A DNA stretch of 64,000 nt from Bradyrhizobium sp. BR 10289 (GCF_019455385.1 NZ_JACOFR010000003.1:372001-436000), one strand, 5' to 3'; numbered from the stretch's first letter, positions 15,465-24,864 are shown. The notes: generated by a model from the sequence alone, not told the origin. Made by a program: numbers and translations.

Positions 15465-15983
15465 GAGGCTTGGCCGGACTTTGGCGCCGTTCGTTCCGCA
15501 CGGAGGCGGACCTCACGAGGTTCATCTCGCCCTGGTCCGACCGTCCCGCGCCCGGCGCTGCCGCGTCCACCGCACCCCGGTCCACGTTCGTTACGACGTA
15601 CGATCGCCCCTCTCCGGGGACCGGGATGGCGGAGAGAATGCCGTAATTCCGAATTTCGGTAAAGTGGAATATTTTTATGGGGAAGGGTTGACAGGGTTTG
15701 GGGTGTTTTGCCCGACGGGCAAGGTGGGACCACGCAGGTAAGGTTAATCCTTCCTTTCGATTGTCGGTAAAATTTTATCTATTATCGTCCTGCCAGTGAT
15801 GACGAACGTGGGGCTTCGATAGTGATTGCGTGCTGCCTGATCGTGACTGGGATTGCGTTGCTTCTCTCCGGCATTGTTGCCTTTGGCTTCCATCGAAATT
15901 CGCTGCATACGATGGCGCTGATGTAGCCGCAGCGATGGCACGTTCGTGTGGCTCAAGCGAAGCAAGATACTGCGCACGCGCCT
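15465..15983. other. Gene-free stretch right of the island
   Basis: 519 bp without a gene I can support. The left part (about 15530-15740) contains a G+C-rich block and then an AT-richer block ending near CCCGACGGGCAAG. It resembles non-coding sequence that I recall as repeated in bradyrhizobial genomes. The rest holds only short unlikely reading frames. Confidence 0.5.
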
Positions 15984-16406
15984 TCACTGGTCATCTTCCT
16001 CCTTCACCAGCGTCAGCAAGCGCAGCGTCAGGAAGGTGAACATCGCAATGGTCACGGCAACGTCGTAGCTGCCGAGTCCCACCGAGACCCCGATCGCCCC
16101 TGTGGCCCAAAGGCTTGCGGCCGTTGCGGTGCCCTGCACCGAATTGCCCTGCTTGAGTATGGCACCGCCGCCGATGAAGCCGATACCGGTGATGAGGCCC
16201 TCGACCACCTTGGCGAGCCCGTCTGGCGAATGCGACAGCAGGCCTTCGCTGCCCTGTACGAAACCGCAGCTTGCGAGCGCGACCAGCGGAAAGGTCCGCA
16301 GGCCCGCGCTGCGTGCCCGCTTCTCGCGATCCCAACCAATCGGGATGGCAAGCGCGAACGCGACGGCCAACGCAAGGAAATGTGCACCAATATTGAATTT
16401 GTCCAA
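15984..16406 (-). CDS. MgtC/SapB family membrane protein
   Basis: About 140 residues from TTG 16406 (AGGTG seven bases upstream); a longer frame to 16499 exists but its N-terminus is unlike the family. MgtC marks are the first helix FLALAVAFALAIPIGWDREK, the RSAGLRTFPLVALASCG segment, and GLITGIGFIGGGAILKQGNSVQGTATAASLWATGAIG. Four membrane helices are visible. The C-terminal ACT-like domain of long MgtC proteins is absent, as in many short bacterial members. MgtC proteins modulate the F1Fo ATPase and magnesium homeostasis. Transcript start and regulation are not evident. Confidence 0.85.
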   Translation of the reverse strand: MDKFNIGAHFLALAVAFALAIPIGWDREKRARSAGLRTFPLVALASCGFVQGSEGLLSHSPDGLAKVVEGLITGIGFIGGGAILKQGNSVQGTATAASLWATGAIGVSVGLGSYDVAVTIAMFTFLTLRLLTLVKEEDDQ

Positions 16407-16571
16407 GGCAACACCTGAAACGAAAGCAGCCGATTGAATCGAACCGCCGGCAACGCGGCGGGACTGCTCGTGGTTTCGCGTCGTGCGAATTTGCCGCACG
16501 CGCCGCGCACTCCCGGATTGCGTTCCGTTGCCTCCGGCTACGAAGCTCTTCCAGCTCGCAGGAGCGATTTG

Positions 16572-17108
16572 TCACACAGGCGGAGCGCGCTCATCATGGC
16601 CGTGCCGTCCCGCAAACCGGTCATCGGCGCGGCGCAGGCGCCGGCAGAGCTCGCGGTTGATGTTTTGCAGGACCATCACATAGGCGTGGATGTCGGCCTT
16701 GTAGCAGGCGTAGAGATTTTGGGCGGTCAGCTCGTACAGCAGCGTAGGCTCTTCCGCGACCACCGTGGCAGAGCGATTCTGCATCTCGATCAGCGTCATC
16801 TCGCCGAAGAAATCACCGGGCTGTAGAACCGAGATTGGGACAACGCTGCCCGCATTCACCCGCTTGCTCACCGCCAGCCGGCCGGATTCGACGATGAACA
16901 TCGAGCGTCCCGGCTCGCCCTCCGTCACGACGGTTGCGCCGGCATCGAAGCGGCGCTCGACCAGCATCGACACCAGGAAATCGAGACCCGGGTCCGAAAG
17001 ACCACCGAAGAACGGTGTCGCGAGCAGGAACGTCTTGAGATCGGGGGCACTGACAACCATTTTGCGAGGATAAGCCCGGCCTCCATCTGCGGCAAGCAGG
17101 GTGCGCAT
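16572..17108 (-). CDS. Cyclic-nucleotide-binding (Crp-like sensor) domain protein without HTH
   Basis: 178 residues from ATG 17108; an alternative ATG at 17060 gives MVVSAPDLKTFLLATPFFGGL. A single cNMP-binding domain spans most of the protein: FDAGATVVTEGEPGRSMFIVESGRL, VLQPGDFFGEMTLIEMQNRSATVVAEEP, TLLYELT. The phosphate cassette has GEMTLIEMQNRSAT, close to the FGE...RSA consensus. The C-terminus (NINRELCRRLRRADDR) is a helix with no winged-helix domain, so it is not a DNA-binding Crp/Fnr member. It may act by protein contacts. Confidence 0.8.
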   Translation of the reverse strand: MRTLLAADGGRAYPRKMVVSAPDLKTFLLATPFFGGLSDPGLDFLVSMLVERRFDAGATVVTEGEPGRSMFIVESGRLAVSKRVNAGSVVPISVLQPGDFFGEMTLIEMQNRSATVVAEEPTLLYELTAQNLYACYKADIHAYVMVLQNINRELCRRLRRADDRFAGRHGHDERAPPV

Positions 17109-17420
17109 CGGCACTGATCACGCCCGACGCGCTCGAAGATGGGGTAGCCCGCAGGATAGGTCGAGCAAAGCGAAACCCATCAAGGCCTTGCTTGGTGGTG
17201 AGACATGATGGCTTTCGCAAGGGCTCTACTCATCCTACGCCCCTACTCCATCCGCGCTACGAACCATGAATCCAAATCGCCCGATTCCACGCGTCAACCG
17301 CCATACCTGCGTATGAATTGAATGTTTCGCCAATCGATCATAGGCTATGCTGGTCTCTGCTGCACATGAGCGCGATGAGATCGCAATGAATCGTCGTCGC
17401 GCTTGGGGTTGTTGCTTGCT

Positions 17421-17441
17421 CATGATCCTTTCCGGATCATG
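17421..17441. repeat. Short hairpin in the 17109-17459 gap
   Basis: CATGATCC (17421-17428) and GGATCATG (17434-17441) form a perfect 8-bp stem with a 5-nt loop, sharing its arms with the 1184-1232 repeat. The rest of this 350-bp gap contains a degenerate intergenic repeat (about 17140-17265) and no gene I can support. Confidence 0.55.
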
Positions 17442-17459
17442 CTTTAACGGAGAGTAGCC

Positions 17460-17738
17460 GTGTGGAAAGCTGTCGTGGTTGCAGTCGTGACGCTCGCCTC
17501 GGTGCCGGCATCGGCGCAGGACGCGGCGAAGAAGACCGAACCTAAAGCGGACAATTGCTTCTACACCGTTGGAACTCAGGCGGTGCAGGTGCCCATCGGC
17601 GGCAGCGTCTGCCGGCGGCAGCCCGCGCCGTACAACGACAAATATTCGTTGCTTCGCTGCACCCCGCCGCTCGACGAGATCGACACCGACGTCAAGCGCG
17701 GCGATTCGCGCTGCGACAAATACGACGATCGGGATTAA
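17460..17738 (+). CDS. Small exported protein with four cysteines
   Basis: A 92-residue protein from GTG 17460, with GGAGAG upstream. The N-terminal segment MWKAVVVAVVTLASVPASAQ is a clear Sec signal peptide, cleaved after ASA. The mature part carries four Cys (DNCFYT, SVCRRQ, LRCTPP, SRCDKY) that could form two disulfides, and an acidic C-terminus (DKYDDRD). The family is not recognised; a periplasmic role is inferred. It converges with the ferric-reductase-like gene. Confidence 0.7.
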   Translation: MWKAVVVAVVTLASVPASAQDAAKKTEPKADNCFYTVGTQAVQVPIGGSVCRRQPAPYNDKYSLLRCTPPLDEIDTDVKRGDSRCDKYDDRD

Positions 17739-17746
17739 CGCGCGGG

Positions 17747-18367
17747 CTATGGGCTCTCGCCACGCAACGTGCGCTTTCGCCAGAGATCGACCATCACCTT
17801 GATTGTCGCCGCGAGAACGAGCGCACAGAGCACGGCTTTCGAGACGGTCTCCATCGTCCCCTCGATCAGCAGACAATGGGCGACGGTCCCTGCGACGATG
17901 ACGATCGCGAGGGGAATATGGATCATGCGCCAGGTTCGCAGGCGCAGTCCCCATCGGCGGCGGAAGAGAGCCAGCAGCGCGACGGCGAAGATGGCCCACA
18001 TCGCGGTCACGCCGAAGGGCGAGAACGGCGTCGGCGAGGTGTAGGTCAGCGCGTCGATCATGTCGGGCGGGCTGGTGATCCAGAGCCCGGCGACGTGGAT
18101 CACGATCGTCAACGCAAGCGCAATGCCGATCCAGAAATGGACGCGCCGGCTGCGATAGGCCGACAGGCCCGGCAGATATAAGCCGGCCAGCAGCGGCTGA
18201 ACCAGCACGAGACCCAGCGCGATGATGCCCGCAAAGCCGGCGAGGATGTAGACCGGACCGCGCCATGCGAGCTGTTCGCTTCCCGCTGCAAGCGCGATCG
18301 GCACACCGATCGCCGAGGCAAGGGCGACCCAGATCAGGATCACCCGCGCCGATCTTCCCTGCTTCAT
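17747..18367 (-). CDS. Ferric-reductase-like transmembrane cytochrome b protein
   Basis: A 206-residue protein with about six membrane helices. Histidines that could ligate haem lie in [19 protein letters not shown] and [20 protein letters not shown], giving the two His pairs of the ferric reductase-like transmembrane domain (the MsrQ/FRE/NOX-like group). No FAD/NAD domain is attached, so electrons must come from a partner. It starts 12 bp downstream of the exported dioxygenase-like gene on the same strand and is probably cotranscribed with it. Confidence 0.78.
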   Translation of the reverse strand: MKQGRSARVILIWVALASAIGVPIALAAGSEQLAWRGPVYILAGFAGIIALGLVLVQPLLAGLYLPGLSAYRSRRVHFWIGIALALTIVIHVAGLWITSPPDMIDALTYTSPTPFSPFGVTAMWAIFAVALLALFRRRWGLRLRTWRMIHIPLAIVIVAGTVAHCLLIEGTMETVSKAVLCALVLAATIKVMVDLWRKRTLRGESP

Positions 18368-18379
18368 TCGCCGGCCCGG

Positions 18380-18868
18380 TCAGGCCGGCTGAAGCACGAA
18401 GTGCGCCTCGAGGCTGGTTTCCTTCGGGCTCCGCATGATCGGCCGCAGGAAGACGGTCTTGAACTCGCCGCTGTCATAGGCGAGGTGGCCATGCGGCTGG
18501 CCGAAGATCGGAATGATCTGCGGCATCTCGAGCCGGAATTTTCCGTCCTTGTCGGTGAGCGTGGCGCCGTGGCTCTGCGGCTCGTGCTCCTGGCCTTCGA
18601 CCGTGTGCGCCCAGATCTGGATGCGCTGCCCGGCGAGCGGGGCGCCGTCGCCGGCGCGGCGCACGGTGCCACTCATCCAGAAACCGCCCTTGCCGATCCG
18701 CTCCACGATCGGCGCGCCCTTGCGGTAATTGTTCGCGCCGCCCGACATGGTTTCGGTCGGTGCGAGGCCGTCGGCGCGTGCCGGCAACAGACGACTGGAC
18801 GCACCGGCCGCCAGAATGGCGCCGCCTGCGAGGAGGAGGTTGCGGCGGCTGAGTACGACGATGGTCAT
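18380..18868 (-). CDS. Exported intradiol-dioxygenase-like protein
   Basis: 162 residues from ATG 18868 (GGAGGAA just upstream). The N-terminus [20 protein letters not shown] has an RR motif before a hydrophobic stretch and ends in ARA, consistent with a Tat signal. The mature part resembles the beta-sandwich of protocatechuate 3,4-dioxygenase-type proteins: [41 protein letters not shown], then [19 protein letters not shown] full Tyr/Tyr/His/His iron set is not obvious, so catalysis is uncertain. Coupling to the cytochrome-b-like gene suggests a redox role in the periplasm. Confidence 0.68.
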   Translation of the reverse strand: MTIVVLSRRNLLLAGGAILAAGASSRLLPARADGLAPTETMSGGANNYRKGAPIVERIGKGGFWMSGTVRRAGDGAPLAGQRIQIWAHTVEGQEHEPQSHGATLTDKDGKFRLEMPQIIPIFGQPHGHLAYDSGEFKTVFLRPIMRSPKETSLEAHFVLQPA

Positions 18869-18998
18869 GTCGGTTCCTCCTGCGAGCGTGGCGCCGCAGA
18901 GAATACAACAACGGCCGCCGGACGCCCAGTTGGGACGAAAGGCGCCCACGGCCGCAATAACAGGGTTGTGAACGGGGCGCGGGCCGCGCGAACGGTTC

Positions 18999-19027
18999 GA
19001 TGGGTCGCGCGAGGCGCTCTACCCATC
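18999..19027. repeat. Short inverted repeat upstream of the LLM flavin gene
   Basis: GATGGGT (18999-19005) and ACCCATC (19021-19027) are inverted with a 15-nt G+C-rich spacer. It resembles the 'GGATGGG ... CCCATCC' intergenic elements that also appear near 41390-41460. No function is claimed. Confidence 0.4.
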
Positions 19028-19081
19028 CTGCGCACTGACATTACATGTGGTGTTCCCAGCTCCTCCGTCCGGTATTCCCGC

Positions 19082-20089
19082 ATGATCCCTTTCTCCGTGC
19101 TCGACCTCGCTCCCATCCGCAGGGGTGGCGATGCGGCGCAGGCCTTTCGCAATTCGCTCGACCTCGCCCAGCACGTCGAACGCTGGGGCTTCAAGCGGTT
19201 CTGGCTGGCCGAGCACCACAACATGACGGGCATCGCGAGCGCGGCAACCTCGGTGGTGATCGGGCATATCGCGGGCGGGACCAAAACCATCCGCGTCGGC
19301 TCCGGCGGCGTCATGCTGCCGAACCATTCGCCGCTGGTGATCGCCGAGCAGTTCGGCACGCTGGAATCGCTTTATCCCGGACGCATCGATCTCGGCCTCG
19401 GCCGCGCGCCCGGCACCGACCAGCTCACCGCGCGGGCGATGCGGCGCGACCTTGCCACGGCGGCGGAGAATTTTCCGCACGACGTGCTGGAGTTGCAGGC
19501 GCTGCTCGGCGACGTGCAGCCGAACCAGGCGATCCGCGCCGTGCCCGGCATGGGGACGAAAGTGCCGCTGTGGATCCTGGGCTCGAGCACGTTTGGCGCG
19601 CAGCTTGCGGCGATGCTCGGCCTGCCGTTCGCCTTCGCCTCGCATTTCGCGCCGCAGATGATGATGCCGGCGCTGCGCGAATATCGCGCACGCTTCGAGC
19701 CATCGGCGCAGCTGGAAAAGCCCTATGCGATGGTCGGTGTCAACGTGTTCGCCGCGGACAGCGACGTCGAGGCGCAGCGGATGTTCTCCTCGCTGCAGCA
19801 GCAATTCATCAATCTGCGCCGCGGCACGCCCGGCCCGCTGCCGCCGCCGGTCGACGACATGGATGCGCTGTGGTCGCCGGCGGAGAAGGCCATGGTCGGC
19901 CAGTCGCTATCCGTCTCCGCGGTGGGTACGCCTGAAGTCGTCGAGGCGAAGCTGAAGGCGCTGATCGCGGAGACAGGCGCGGACGAATTGATGACCACGG
20001 GGCAGATCTACGACCACACGGCGCGGCTGCACTCGTTCGAGATTGCGGCCGGGGTCAGGGACCGGCTGGCGATGCAGCCGGTAATGTGA
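19082..20089 (+). CDS. LLM-class (luciferase-like) flavin-dependent oxidoreductase
   Basis: 335 residues from ATG 19082. Typical marks are [11 protein letters not shown] at the N-terminus, [66 protein letters not shown] and [20 protein letters not shown]. This is the MsnO8/YhbW-type branch of FMN-dependent monooxygenase-like proteins. The substrate is unknown and no flavin reductase is adjacent, though one lies at 23161-23778. It is monocistronic, with a hairpin after the stop. Confidence 0.9.
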   Translation: MIPFSVLDLAPIRRGGDAAQAFRNSLDLAQHVERWGFKRFWLAEHHNMTGIASAATSVVIGHIAGGTKTIRVGSGGVMLPNHSPLVIAEQFGTLESLYPGRIDLGLGRAPGTDQLTARAMRRDLATAAENFPHDVLELQALLGDVQPNQAIRAVPGMGTKVPLWILGSSTFGAQLAAMLGLPFAFASHFAPQMMMPALREYRARFEPSAQLEKPYAMVGVNVFAADSDVEAQRMFSSLQQQFINLRRGTPGPLPPPVDDMDALWSPAEKAMVGQSLSVSAVGTPEVVEAKLKALIAETGADELMTTGQIYDHTARLHSFEIAAGVRDRLAMQPVM

Positions 20090-20095
20090 CGAAGG

Positions 20096-20133
20096 TGCGC
20101 TCCCTCCCCCCCGCAAGCGTGAGAGGGAGCGCA
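20096..20133. terminator. Hairpin between convergent genes
   Basis: TGCGCTCCCTC (20096-20106) and GAGGGAGCGCA (20123-20133) form a perfect 11-bp stem between the LLM gene stop (20089) and the convergent amidohydrolase stop (20152). Confidence 0.7.
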
Positions 20134-20151
20134 TCGCACGCGTGGCGGGCC

Positions 20152-21027
20152 TCAATCCGGAAAGCCGAACAGCTTGGCCGGATTGTGCACCAGAATCTTC
20201 TCCAGCTCTGTCTGGTCAGGCGCGTAGCGGTACATCAGCTCGAGCAGGTCGGTGTCGTTCGGCGGCTGCTTGACGGAGACCGGATGCGGCCAGTCGGTGG
20301 CCCAGACGCAGCGGTCGAGGGCGGCCTCGATATAGGCGCGCGCGATCGGGATCACGTCGTCATAGGGCGCGCCGGTCTGCGAGGTCTTCTCGCCCAATGA
20401 CAACATGACCCAGAAATTGCCCTTCTCGAGCAGCTCCAGCATCTTGCGCAGATTGGGATCGTCCTTGCCGTTCGAAGGCACCGGCCGCGCCATGTGATCG
20501 ATCAGCACGGGCACGTCGAGGTTTTCGTACTTCGCGACGCTGGAGATGATGCCATCCTTCTCCGGCTGGATCTTGACGTACCAGCCGAGCTCGCGAATGC
20601 GGGCGATGGCCCGGGCGAAGTCCGCATCCGACAGCACGGCACCGAGTTCCTGACGGAAGCTGAAGCGGGCGCCGCGCACGCCGGCACCATGCAGCTTGGC
20701 GAGGTAAGCGTCGTTCGCCTCGGCGAACACCAACGCGTTGGCGCAGCCGCGATAGTTCGGGCCCATCGCCGCGAGGCCGTCGAGCACGACGGAATGGTCG
20801 GCGCCATAGGTCGTGGTTTGCACGATGATGCCGCGCTCGATGCCGAGCGTCTTGTGCACGCGCAGCGCCGCTTCCCAGGTCGCGGTCGGCATCCGGTAGG
20901 CGGCGCCGGGACGCTCGGGATATTTGTCGATGGGACCCAGCACGTGAAACTGGCTGTCGACGGTCTTCGGCGGCGGTGCCTTGATCGGACGGCGGGGATT
21001 GGGATCGAACGGCAGATAGGTCGGCAT
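20152..21027 (-). CDS. Amidohydrolase (metal-dependent lactonase-like, LigI/PDC-hydrolase group)
   Basis: 291 residues from ATG 21027. It has the TIM-barrel amidohydrolase-2 pattern: KTVDSQFHVLGP near the N-terminus, GIERGIIVQTTTYGADHSVVLDGL, VLIDHMARPVP with a metal or substrate His, and WATDWPHPVS with the catalytic Asp. The closest recalled relatives hydrolyse cyclic esters such as 2-pyrone-4,6-dicarboxylate. It is the last gene of the six-gene operon 24747-20152, so it probably acts on a lactone or cyclic intermediate of that catabolic route. Confidence 0.8.
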   Translation of the reverse strand: MPTYLPFDPNPRRPIKAPPPKTVDSQFHVLGPIDKYPERPGAAYRMPTATWEAALRVHKTLGIERGIIVQTTTYGADHSVVLDGLAAMGPNYRGCANALVFAEANDAYLAKLHGAGVRGARFSFRQELGAVLSDADFARAIARIRELGWYVKIQPEKDGIISSVAKYENLDVPVLIDHMARPVPSNGKDDPNLRKMLELLEKGNFWVMLSLGEKTSQTGAPYDDVIPIARAYIEAALDRCVWATDWPHPVSVKQPPNDTDLLELMYRYAPDQTELEKILVHNPAKLFGFPD

Positions 21028-21041
21028 GCAGACGTGCTCCT

Positions 21042-21425
21042 TCAGTCGATCACGGCGGTGAAGTCGCACTGCACCAGCGCGCCGCCGTCCATGTTGTCCA
21101 TCGGCAGCGCATGGCGCGCCGGGCGCGAATGCTCGTCCGGAAACATCTTGAGCCATTCGACATTGACGGGACCGCGATTGCCGCGGTCCTTCAGCCAAAC
21201 CGTCATCTTGATGATGTCGTCTGTGGTGCCGCCGGCGGCCTCCACCGTCGCCTTCATATGCGCAAACATGTTGGCACATTGCGCGTCGAGGCTCTCCGGC
21301 ATCACGCCGGCCGCATCGCGGCCGAGGATGACGCCTGACATCACGAGATTGCCGATGCGGCAGGCGTTCGGGATCGGGTTGGCGTGCTTGAAGCCGCCGA
21401 TATGGATGCTCTTGCGCCGTGACAT
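21042..21425 (-). CDS. RidA family protein (enamine/imine deaminase)
   Basis: A 127-residue protein. RidA marks are NPIPNACRIGNLVMSGVILGRD, LDAQCANMFAHMKATVEAAGGTTDDIIKMTVWLKD, and the Arg of HSRPARHALP that binds the substrate carboxylate. RidA hydrolyses reactive enamines/imines; in catabolic clusters relatives act as 2-aminomuconate-type deaminases. Its position between the hydratase and amidohydrolase genes, with gaps of 14-24 bp, places it in the pathway, not in general stress protection. Confidence 0.85.
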   Translation of the reverse strand: MSRRKSIHIGGFKHANPIPNACRIGNLVMSGVILGRDAAGVMPESLDAQCANMFAHMKATVEAAGGTTDDIIKMTVWLKDRGNRGPVNVEWLKMFPDEHSRPARHALPMDNMDGGALVQCDFTAVID

Positions 21426-21449
21426 GGTGCGCTCCCTCTCTTTATTGTT

Positions 21450-22253
21450 TCAGACGAACTGGCAGGACACCGAGCCGAACGGGCCGTAGTCGGCATGAAA
21501 CGTGTCGCCGCGGCGGATATCGACGGGGCGCGTGAACGATCCCGCCAGCACGACCTCGCCGGCCTCAAGATGTTCGTCATGCGGCGCGAGGCGGTTGGCG
21601 AGCCAGGCGATGCCATTGGCGGGATGATTGAGCACGCCGGCGGCGAGCCCGGTCTCCTCGACCTCGCCGTTGCGGAACAGCAGTGCCCCGATCCAGCGCA
21701 AATCGGCATCCATGGGGGGGATCGGCCGGCCGCCGAGCACCAGGGCGGCATTCGCCGCGTTGTCGGAGATCGTGTCCATCACCTTGCGCGCCTTGCCCGT
21801 CTGGGGGTCGACGCGATGCATCCGCGTTTCCAGGATCTCCAGCGCGGGCGTCACGTAATCGGTGGCGTTGAGCACGTCGAAGATGGTGCAGTCGGGCCCG
21901 CGCAGCGGCGCCTTCAGCACGAAGGCGAGCTCGACCTCGATGCGGGGCGCGTGGAAACGGTCGAACGGGATCGGCGTGGCGTCGGCATAGAACATGTCGG
22001 CGAACAAAACGCCGTAATCGGGCTCGCTGATGCCGACCGCGTTCTGCATCGCCTTCGAGGTCAGGCCGATCTTGTGCCCCTTGATGATTCGGCCGCGCGT
22101 GAGCTGAAGTTGCGTCCAGGCGCGCTGGACGGCATAGGCATCCTCGATGCTGAAATCGGGATAGTCCTTCGTGAACATCGTGATCAGCGTCTTGGTGCGC
22201 TCGGCCTCATCGAGGCGCGCGGCAAGGCGTTCGATCGTGGCGGGGTCCAGCAT
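21450..22253 (-). CDS. 2-oxo-hept-3-ene-1,7-dioate hydratase-like enzyme (HpaH family)
   Basis: 267 residues, the usual length for HpaH. Marks are [50 protein letters not shown] (Glu metal ligands), [15 protein letters not shown] and [16 protein letters not shown]. HpaH adds water to an unsaturated 2-oxo diacid made by meta-cleavage of homoprotocatechuate; related enzymes work on similar compounds. The next gene upstream is an FAH-family enzyme only 3 bp away, a typical pair. Confidence 0.85.
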   Translation of the reverse strand: MLDPATIERLAARLDEAERTKTLITMFTKDYPDFSIEDAYAVQRAWTQLQLTRGRIIKGHKIGLTSKAMQNAVGISEPDYGVLFADMFYADATPIPFDRFHAPRIEVELAFVLKAPLRGPDCTIFDVLNATDYVTPALEILETRMHRVDPQTGKARKVMDTISDNAANAALVLGGRPIPPMDADLRWIGALLFRNGEVEETGLAAGVLNHPANGIAWLANRLAPHDEHLEAGEVVLAGSFTRPVDIRRGDTFHADYGPFGSVSCQFV

Positions 22254-22256
22254 GCT

Positions 22257-23117
22257 CTATTGCTCCGCGGCGACGGTGTTGCTGAGCACGCCGATGCGGC
22301 TGGATTCGACCTCGACGACGTCGCCGACCTTCAGCCAACGCGGCGGATCGAAACGGGCGCCTGCCCCGGTCGGCGTTCCCGTCACGATCATGTCGCCGGG
22401 CTTCAGCGTCGCGAAGGTGGAGAGATAGGAGATGATGAAATCGAACGGGAACATCAGCCGTTCGGTGGTGTCCTGCTGCCGCACCTCGCCGTTGACGCGC
22501 GTGACGATATCGTGCGGGCCGCGCGGGTCGAGCTCGTCCGACGTGACGATCCAGGGACCGATGCTGCCGGAGCGGTCGAAATTCTTGCCCTGCGTGACGT
22601 TGAACTTGCCGTGGCGCAGCCAGTCGCGGATCGTGCCCTCGTTGCACAGTGTCATGCCGAAGATGTGGCCCCACGCCTTCTCGCGCGGGATGTGGCGACC
22701 GCCCTGCCCGATCACGATGACGAGTTCGCCCTCATAGTCGAGCTGCTCGGAGACTTTCGGCTTCTCCAGCGGCTGGCCGGAGCCCGTCATCGAGGACATG
22801 CTGCGCACGAACAGGCTCGGATATTTGGGCAGGTCCGAATTGTCCTTGTATTCGGCGTTGCGCTCGGCGTAGTTGACGCCGATGCACCACAGCTTTTCCG
22901 GCGCCAGCACCGGCGGCAGCAGCACGAGTTCATCCAGCGCGTAGTCGGGCTTTTGCCCGGCGACAGCTTCCTGCGCATCGGGGAGCGCGTTGGCCGCGAT
23001 CAGCGCCTTGACGTCGGAATAGTCGCGGCCGATCCGCTTGGTCAGATCGACGACACCGCCTTCGACGGCTGCGCCATAGCGCGGCTCTCCGTCCAGGAGA
23101 TAGCTTACGAGTCGCAT
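22257..23117 (-). CDS. Fumarylacetoacetate hydrolase family enzyme (HpaG-like isomerase/decarboxylase)
   Basis: A 286-residue protein. The FAH core is LWCIGVNYAERNAEYKDN, YPSLFVRSMSSMTG, LDYEGELVIVIGQGGRHIP (two metal Glu), GMTLCNEGTIRDWL, GKNFDRSGSIGPWIV and TGTPTGAGARFDPPRWLKVGDVVEVE. In HpaG-type pathways such an enzyme decarboxylates or isomerises the ring-cleavage product before HpaH acts. It lies just before the HpaH-like gene. No ring-cleavage dioxygenase is in the window, so the upstream chemistry is elsewhere or different. Confidence 0.85.
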   Translation of the reverse strand: MRLVSYLLDGEPRYGAAVEGGVVDLTKRIGRDYSDVKALIAANALPDAQEAVAGQKPDYALDELVLLPPVLAPEKLWCIGVNYAERNAEYKDNSDLPKYPSLFVRSMSSMTGSGQPLEKPKVSEQLDYEGELVIVIGQGGRHIPREKAWGHIFGMTLCNEGTIRDWLRHGKFNVTQGKNFDRSGSIGPWIVTSDELDPRGPHDIVTRVNGEVRQQDTTERLMFPFDFIISYLSTFATLKPGDMIVTGTPTGAGARFDPPRWLKVGDVVEVESSRIGVLSNTVAAEQ

Positions 23118-23160
23118 AATTGTTCTCCAATAATCTGGCGGCGCGGCCGGGCCTGCGCGC

Positions 23161-23778
23161 TCAGTCCTTCGATTTGGGAGTCTGGAAGACGCTGTTCAGC
23201 GTCACGATCTCGCCGAGGCGGGCGTAGCGCGGGCCGCCGATGCGCGCGATCGGGTCGAGCGCCCTGGTCTCGACCTTGCCGTCGTTGACGAGGCCGTCGC
23301 GCAGGTGGAACATCACGACCTCGCCGACGATCAGCCGGCTCCTGGCATCACCGAATTCGAGGCACTGGCGAAAACGACACTCCATCGCCACCGGCGCTGC
23401 AGCGAGCCGCGGCACCTTGATACGCTCGCAAGGCAGCGTCTCCAGGCCGAGATGCTCGACCTCGCTGATCTCGGGCGGATGCTCGACGGAGCTGTCGTGC
23501 AACGCTTGCATCAGCGGGGTATCGGCGATGTGGATCACATATTCCTCGGTATCGAGGATGTTGTGCGCGGTGTCCTTGTAGTCGGCGCCCTTGCGGCCGA
23601 CGCTGATGGCGAGCATCGGCGGCTTCTGCGAGACGAAGGTGAAGGCGCTGAAGGGGGCGAGGTTGAGCACGCCGCTGCGCGACAGGCTCGTCACCCACGC
23701 GATCGGGCGCGGCACCACGATGCCGGTCATCAGGCGATAGATGCGCTCCGCGCCGAGTTCGGTGGGGTCGATCCGCAT
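23161..23778 (-). CDS. Flavin reductase family protein (split-barrel, FMN-binding)
   Basis: A 205-residue protein. The N-terminal MTGIVVPRPIAWVTSLSRSGVLNLAPFSAFTFVSQKPPMLAISVG is the flavin-reductase-like split barrel, followed by KDTAHNILDTEEYVIHI. Such proteins either supply reduced FMN to two-component monooxygenases or act as FMN enzymes themselves. Its place in the catabolic operon suggests a first hydroxylation step, but no oxygenase partner is adjacent. Only 3 bp separate it from the solute-binding gene. Confidence 0.82.
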   Translation of the reverse strand: MRIDPTELGAERIYRLMTGIVVPRPIAWVTSLSRSGVLNLAPFSAFTFVSQKPPMLAISVGRKGADYKDTAHNILDTEEYVIHIADTPLMQALHDSSVEHPPEISEVEHLGLETLPCERIKVPRLAAAPVAMECRFRQCLEFGDARSRLIVGEVVMFHLRDGLVNDGKVETRALDPIARIGGPRYARLGEIVTLNSVFQTPKSKD

Positions 23779-23781
23779 CGC

Positions 23782-24747
23782 TCAATCAGCCTTGATGTTG
23801 GCCTTGCGCACGACCGGAATCCATTTGGCGTCCTCGCGCTCGAGATAGGCCTTGAATTCGTCGGGCGTCATCGGCGTCGCTTCGCCGCCGAGCTTTTCGA
23901 ATTTGTCGACCACGCCGGGGTCCTTCAGGATCGCGACCAGCGTCTCGTGCAGCTTGTCGACGATCGGCGCCGGCGTGCCCGCGGGCGCGAACAGGCCGGT
24001 AAAGGTCTGGCCGTCAAAATCCTTGTAGCCGAGCTCGATGAAGGTCGGCACGTCGGGCAGCGACTTCAGCCGGTGCGGGCTGGTGACCGCGAGCGCGCGG
24101 AACAGGCCGGCCTTGATGTGCTGGAGGCTGACGGTGAGCTGGTCGAAGGCGAACTGCACCTGGCCGCCGAGCAGGTCGTTGATGGCGGGCGCGTTGCCGC
24201 GGTAATGCGCGGTGACCCATTGCAGGCCGAGGTTTTCCTGCATCAGCTCGCTGAGCAGATGGTTGGTGGTGCCGGGGCCGGGCGAGGCCATGGTCAGCTT
24301 GCCGGGCTCGCGCTTGGCGAGATCGATGAATTCCTTGAAAGTGTTGGCCTGCACGGAGGGATGCACCTCGAGCACCAGCGGCGTCATCGAGATCGTCGTG
24401 ATGGGAAGGAAATCCTTCTTCCAGTTATAGGCGTCGCGCTTGTTGATCTCGGTCGCGAACAGCACCGGGCCGTTGGCGCCGACGAACAGCGTGTAGCCGT
24501 CGGGCGCCGATTTCGCGAAAGCCTCGCCCGCGATCATGCCGCCGGCACCGGCCTTGTTCTCGATGATGAAGGGCTGACCGAGCTTTTCCTGCAGCTTGTC
24601 GGCGATGATGCGCGCGGCGCTGTCGACGTTGCCGCCGGCCGGATAGGGCACGATCAGCTTGACGCTGCGCGCCGGCCATTGCTGGGCCGATGCGGGCCCC
24701 GCCAGCATCGCAGTGACAGCGGCGATGGCAATCGCGATTAATCTCAT
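23782..24747 (-). CDS. Tripartite tricarboxylate transporter (Bug family) solute-binding protein
   Basis: 321 residues from ATG 24747 with a signal peptide (MRLIAIAIAAVTAMLAGPASA, cleaved before QQWP). Bug-family marks are WPARSVKLIVPYPAGGNVDSAARIIADKL, QPFIIENKAGAGGMIAGEAFAK, PDGYTL, and GGQVQFAFD..., RALAVTS...LPDVPTFIE. Periplasmic Bug proteins bind small carboxylates for TctAB-type permeases; no permease gene is in the window. As first gene of the operon, it likely delivers the substrate of this pathway. Confidence 0.9.
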   Translation of the reverse strand: MRLIAIAIAAVTAMLAGPASAQQWPARSVKLIVPYPAGGNVDSAARIIADKLQEKLGQPFIIENKAGAGGMIAGEAFAKSAPDGYTLFVGANGPVLFATEINKRDAYNWKKDFLPITTISMTPLVLEVHPSVQANTFKEFIDLAKREPGKLTMASPGPGTTNHLLSELMQENLGLQWVTAHYRGNAPAINDLLGGQVQFAFDQLTVSLQHIKAGLFRALAVTSPHRLKSLPDVPTFIELGYKDFDGQTFTGLFAPAGTPAPIVDKLHETLVAILKDPGVVDKFEKLGGEATPMTPDEFKAYLEREDAKWIPVVRKANIKAD

Positions 24748-24864
24748 GTTAACCTCCCGGCGGCGCTTCCAGTTCATTTCGAGCGTCTTGACGTTGCGGA
24801 TCGCGCCCGATCGCCGCGCAATCTCCAGATGTGGGCTTTACCTGTCGAGTGAATTGTGGCGTTC

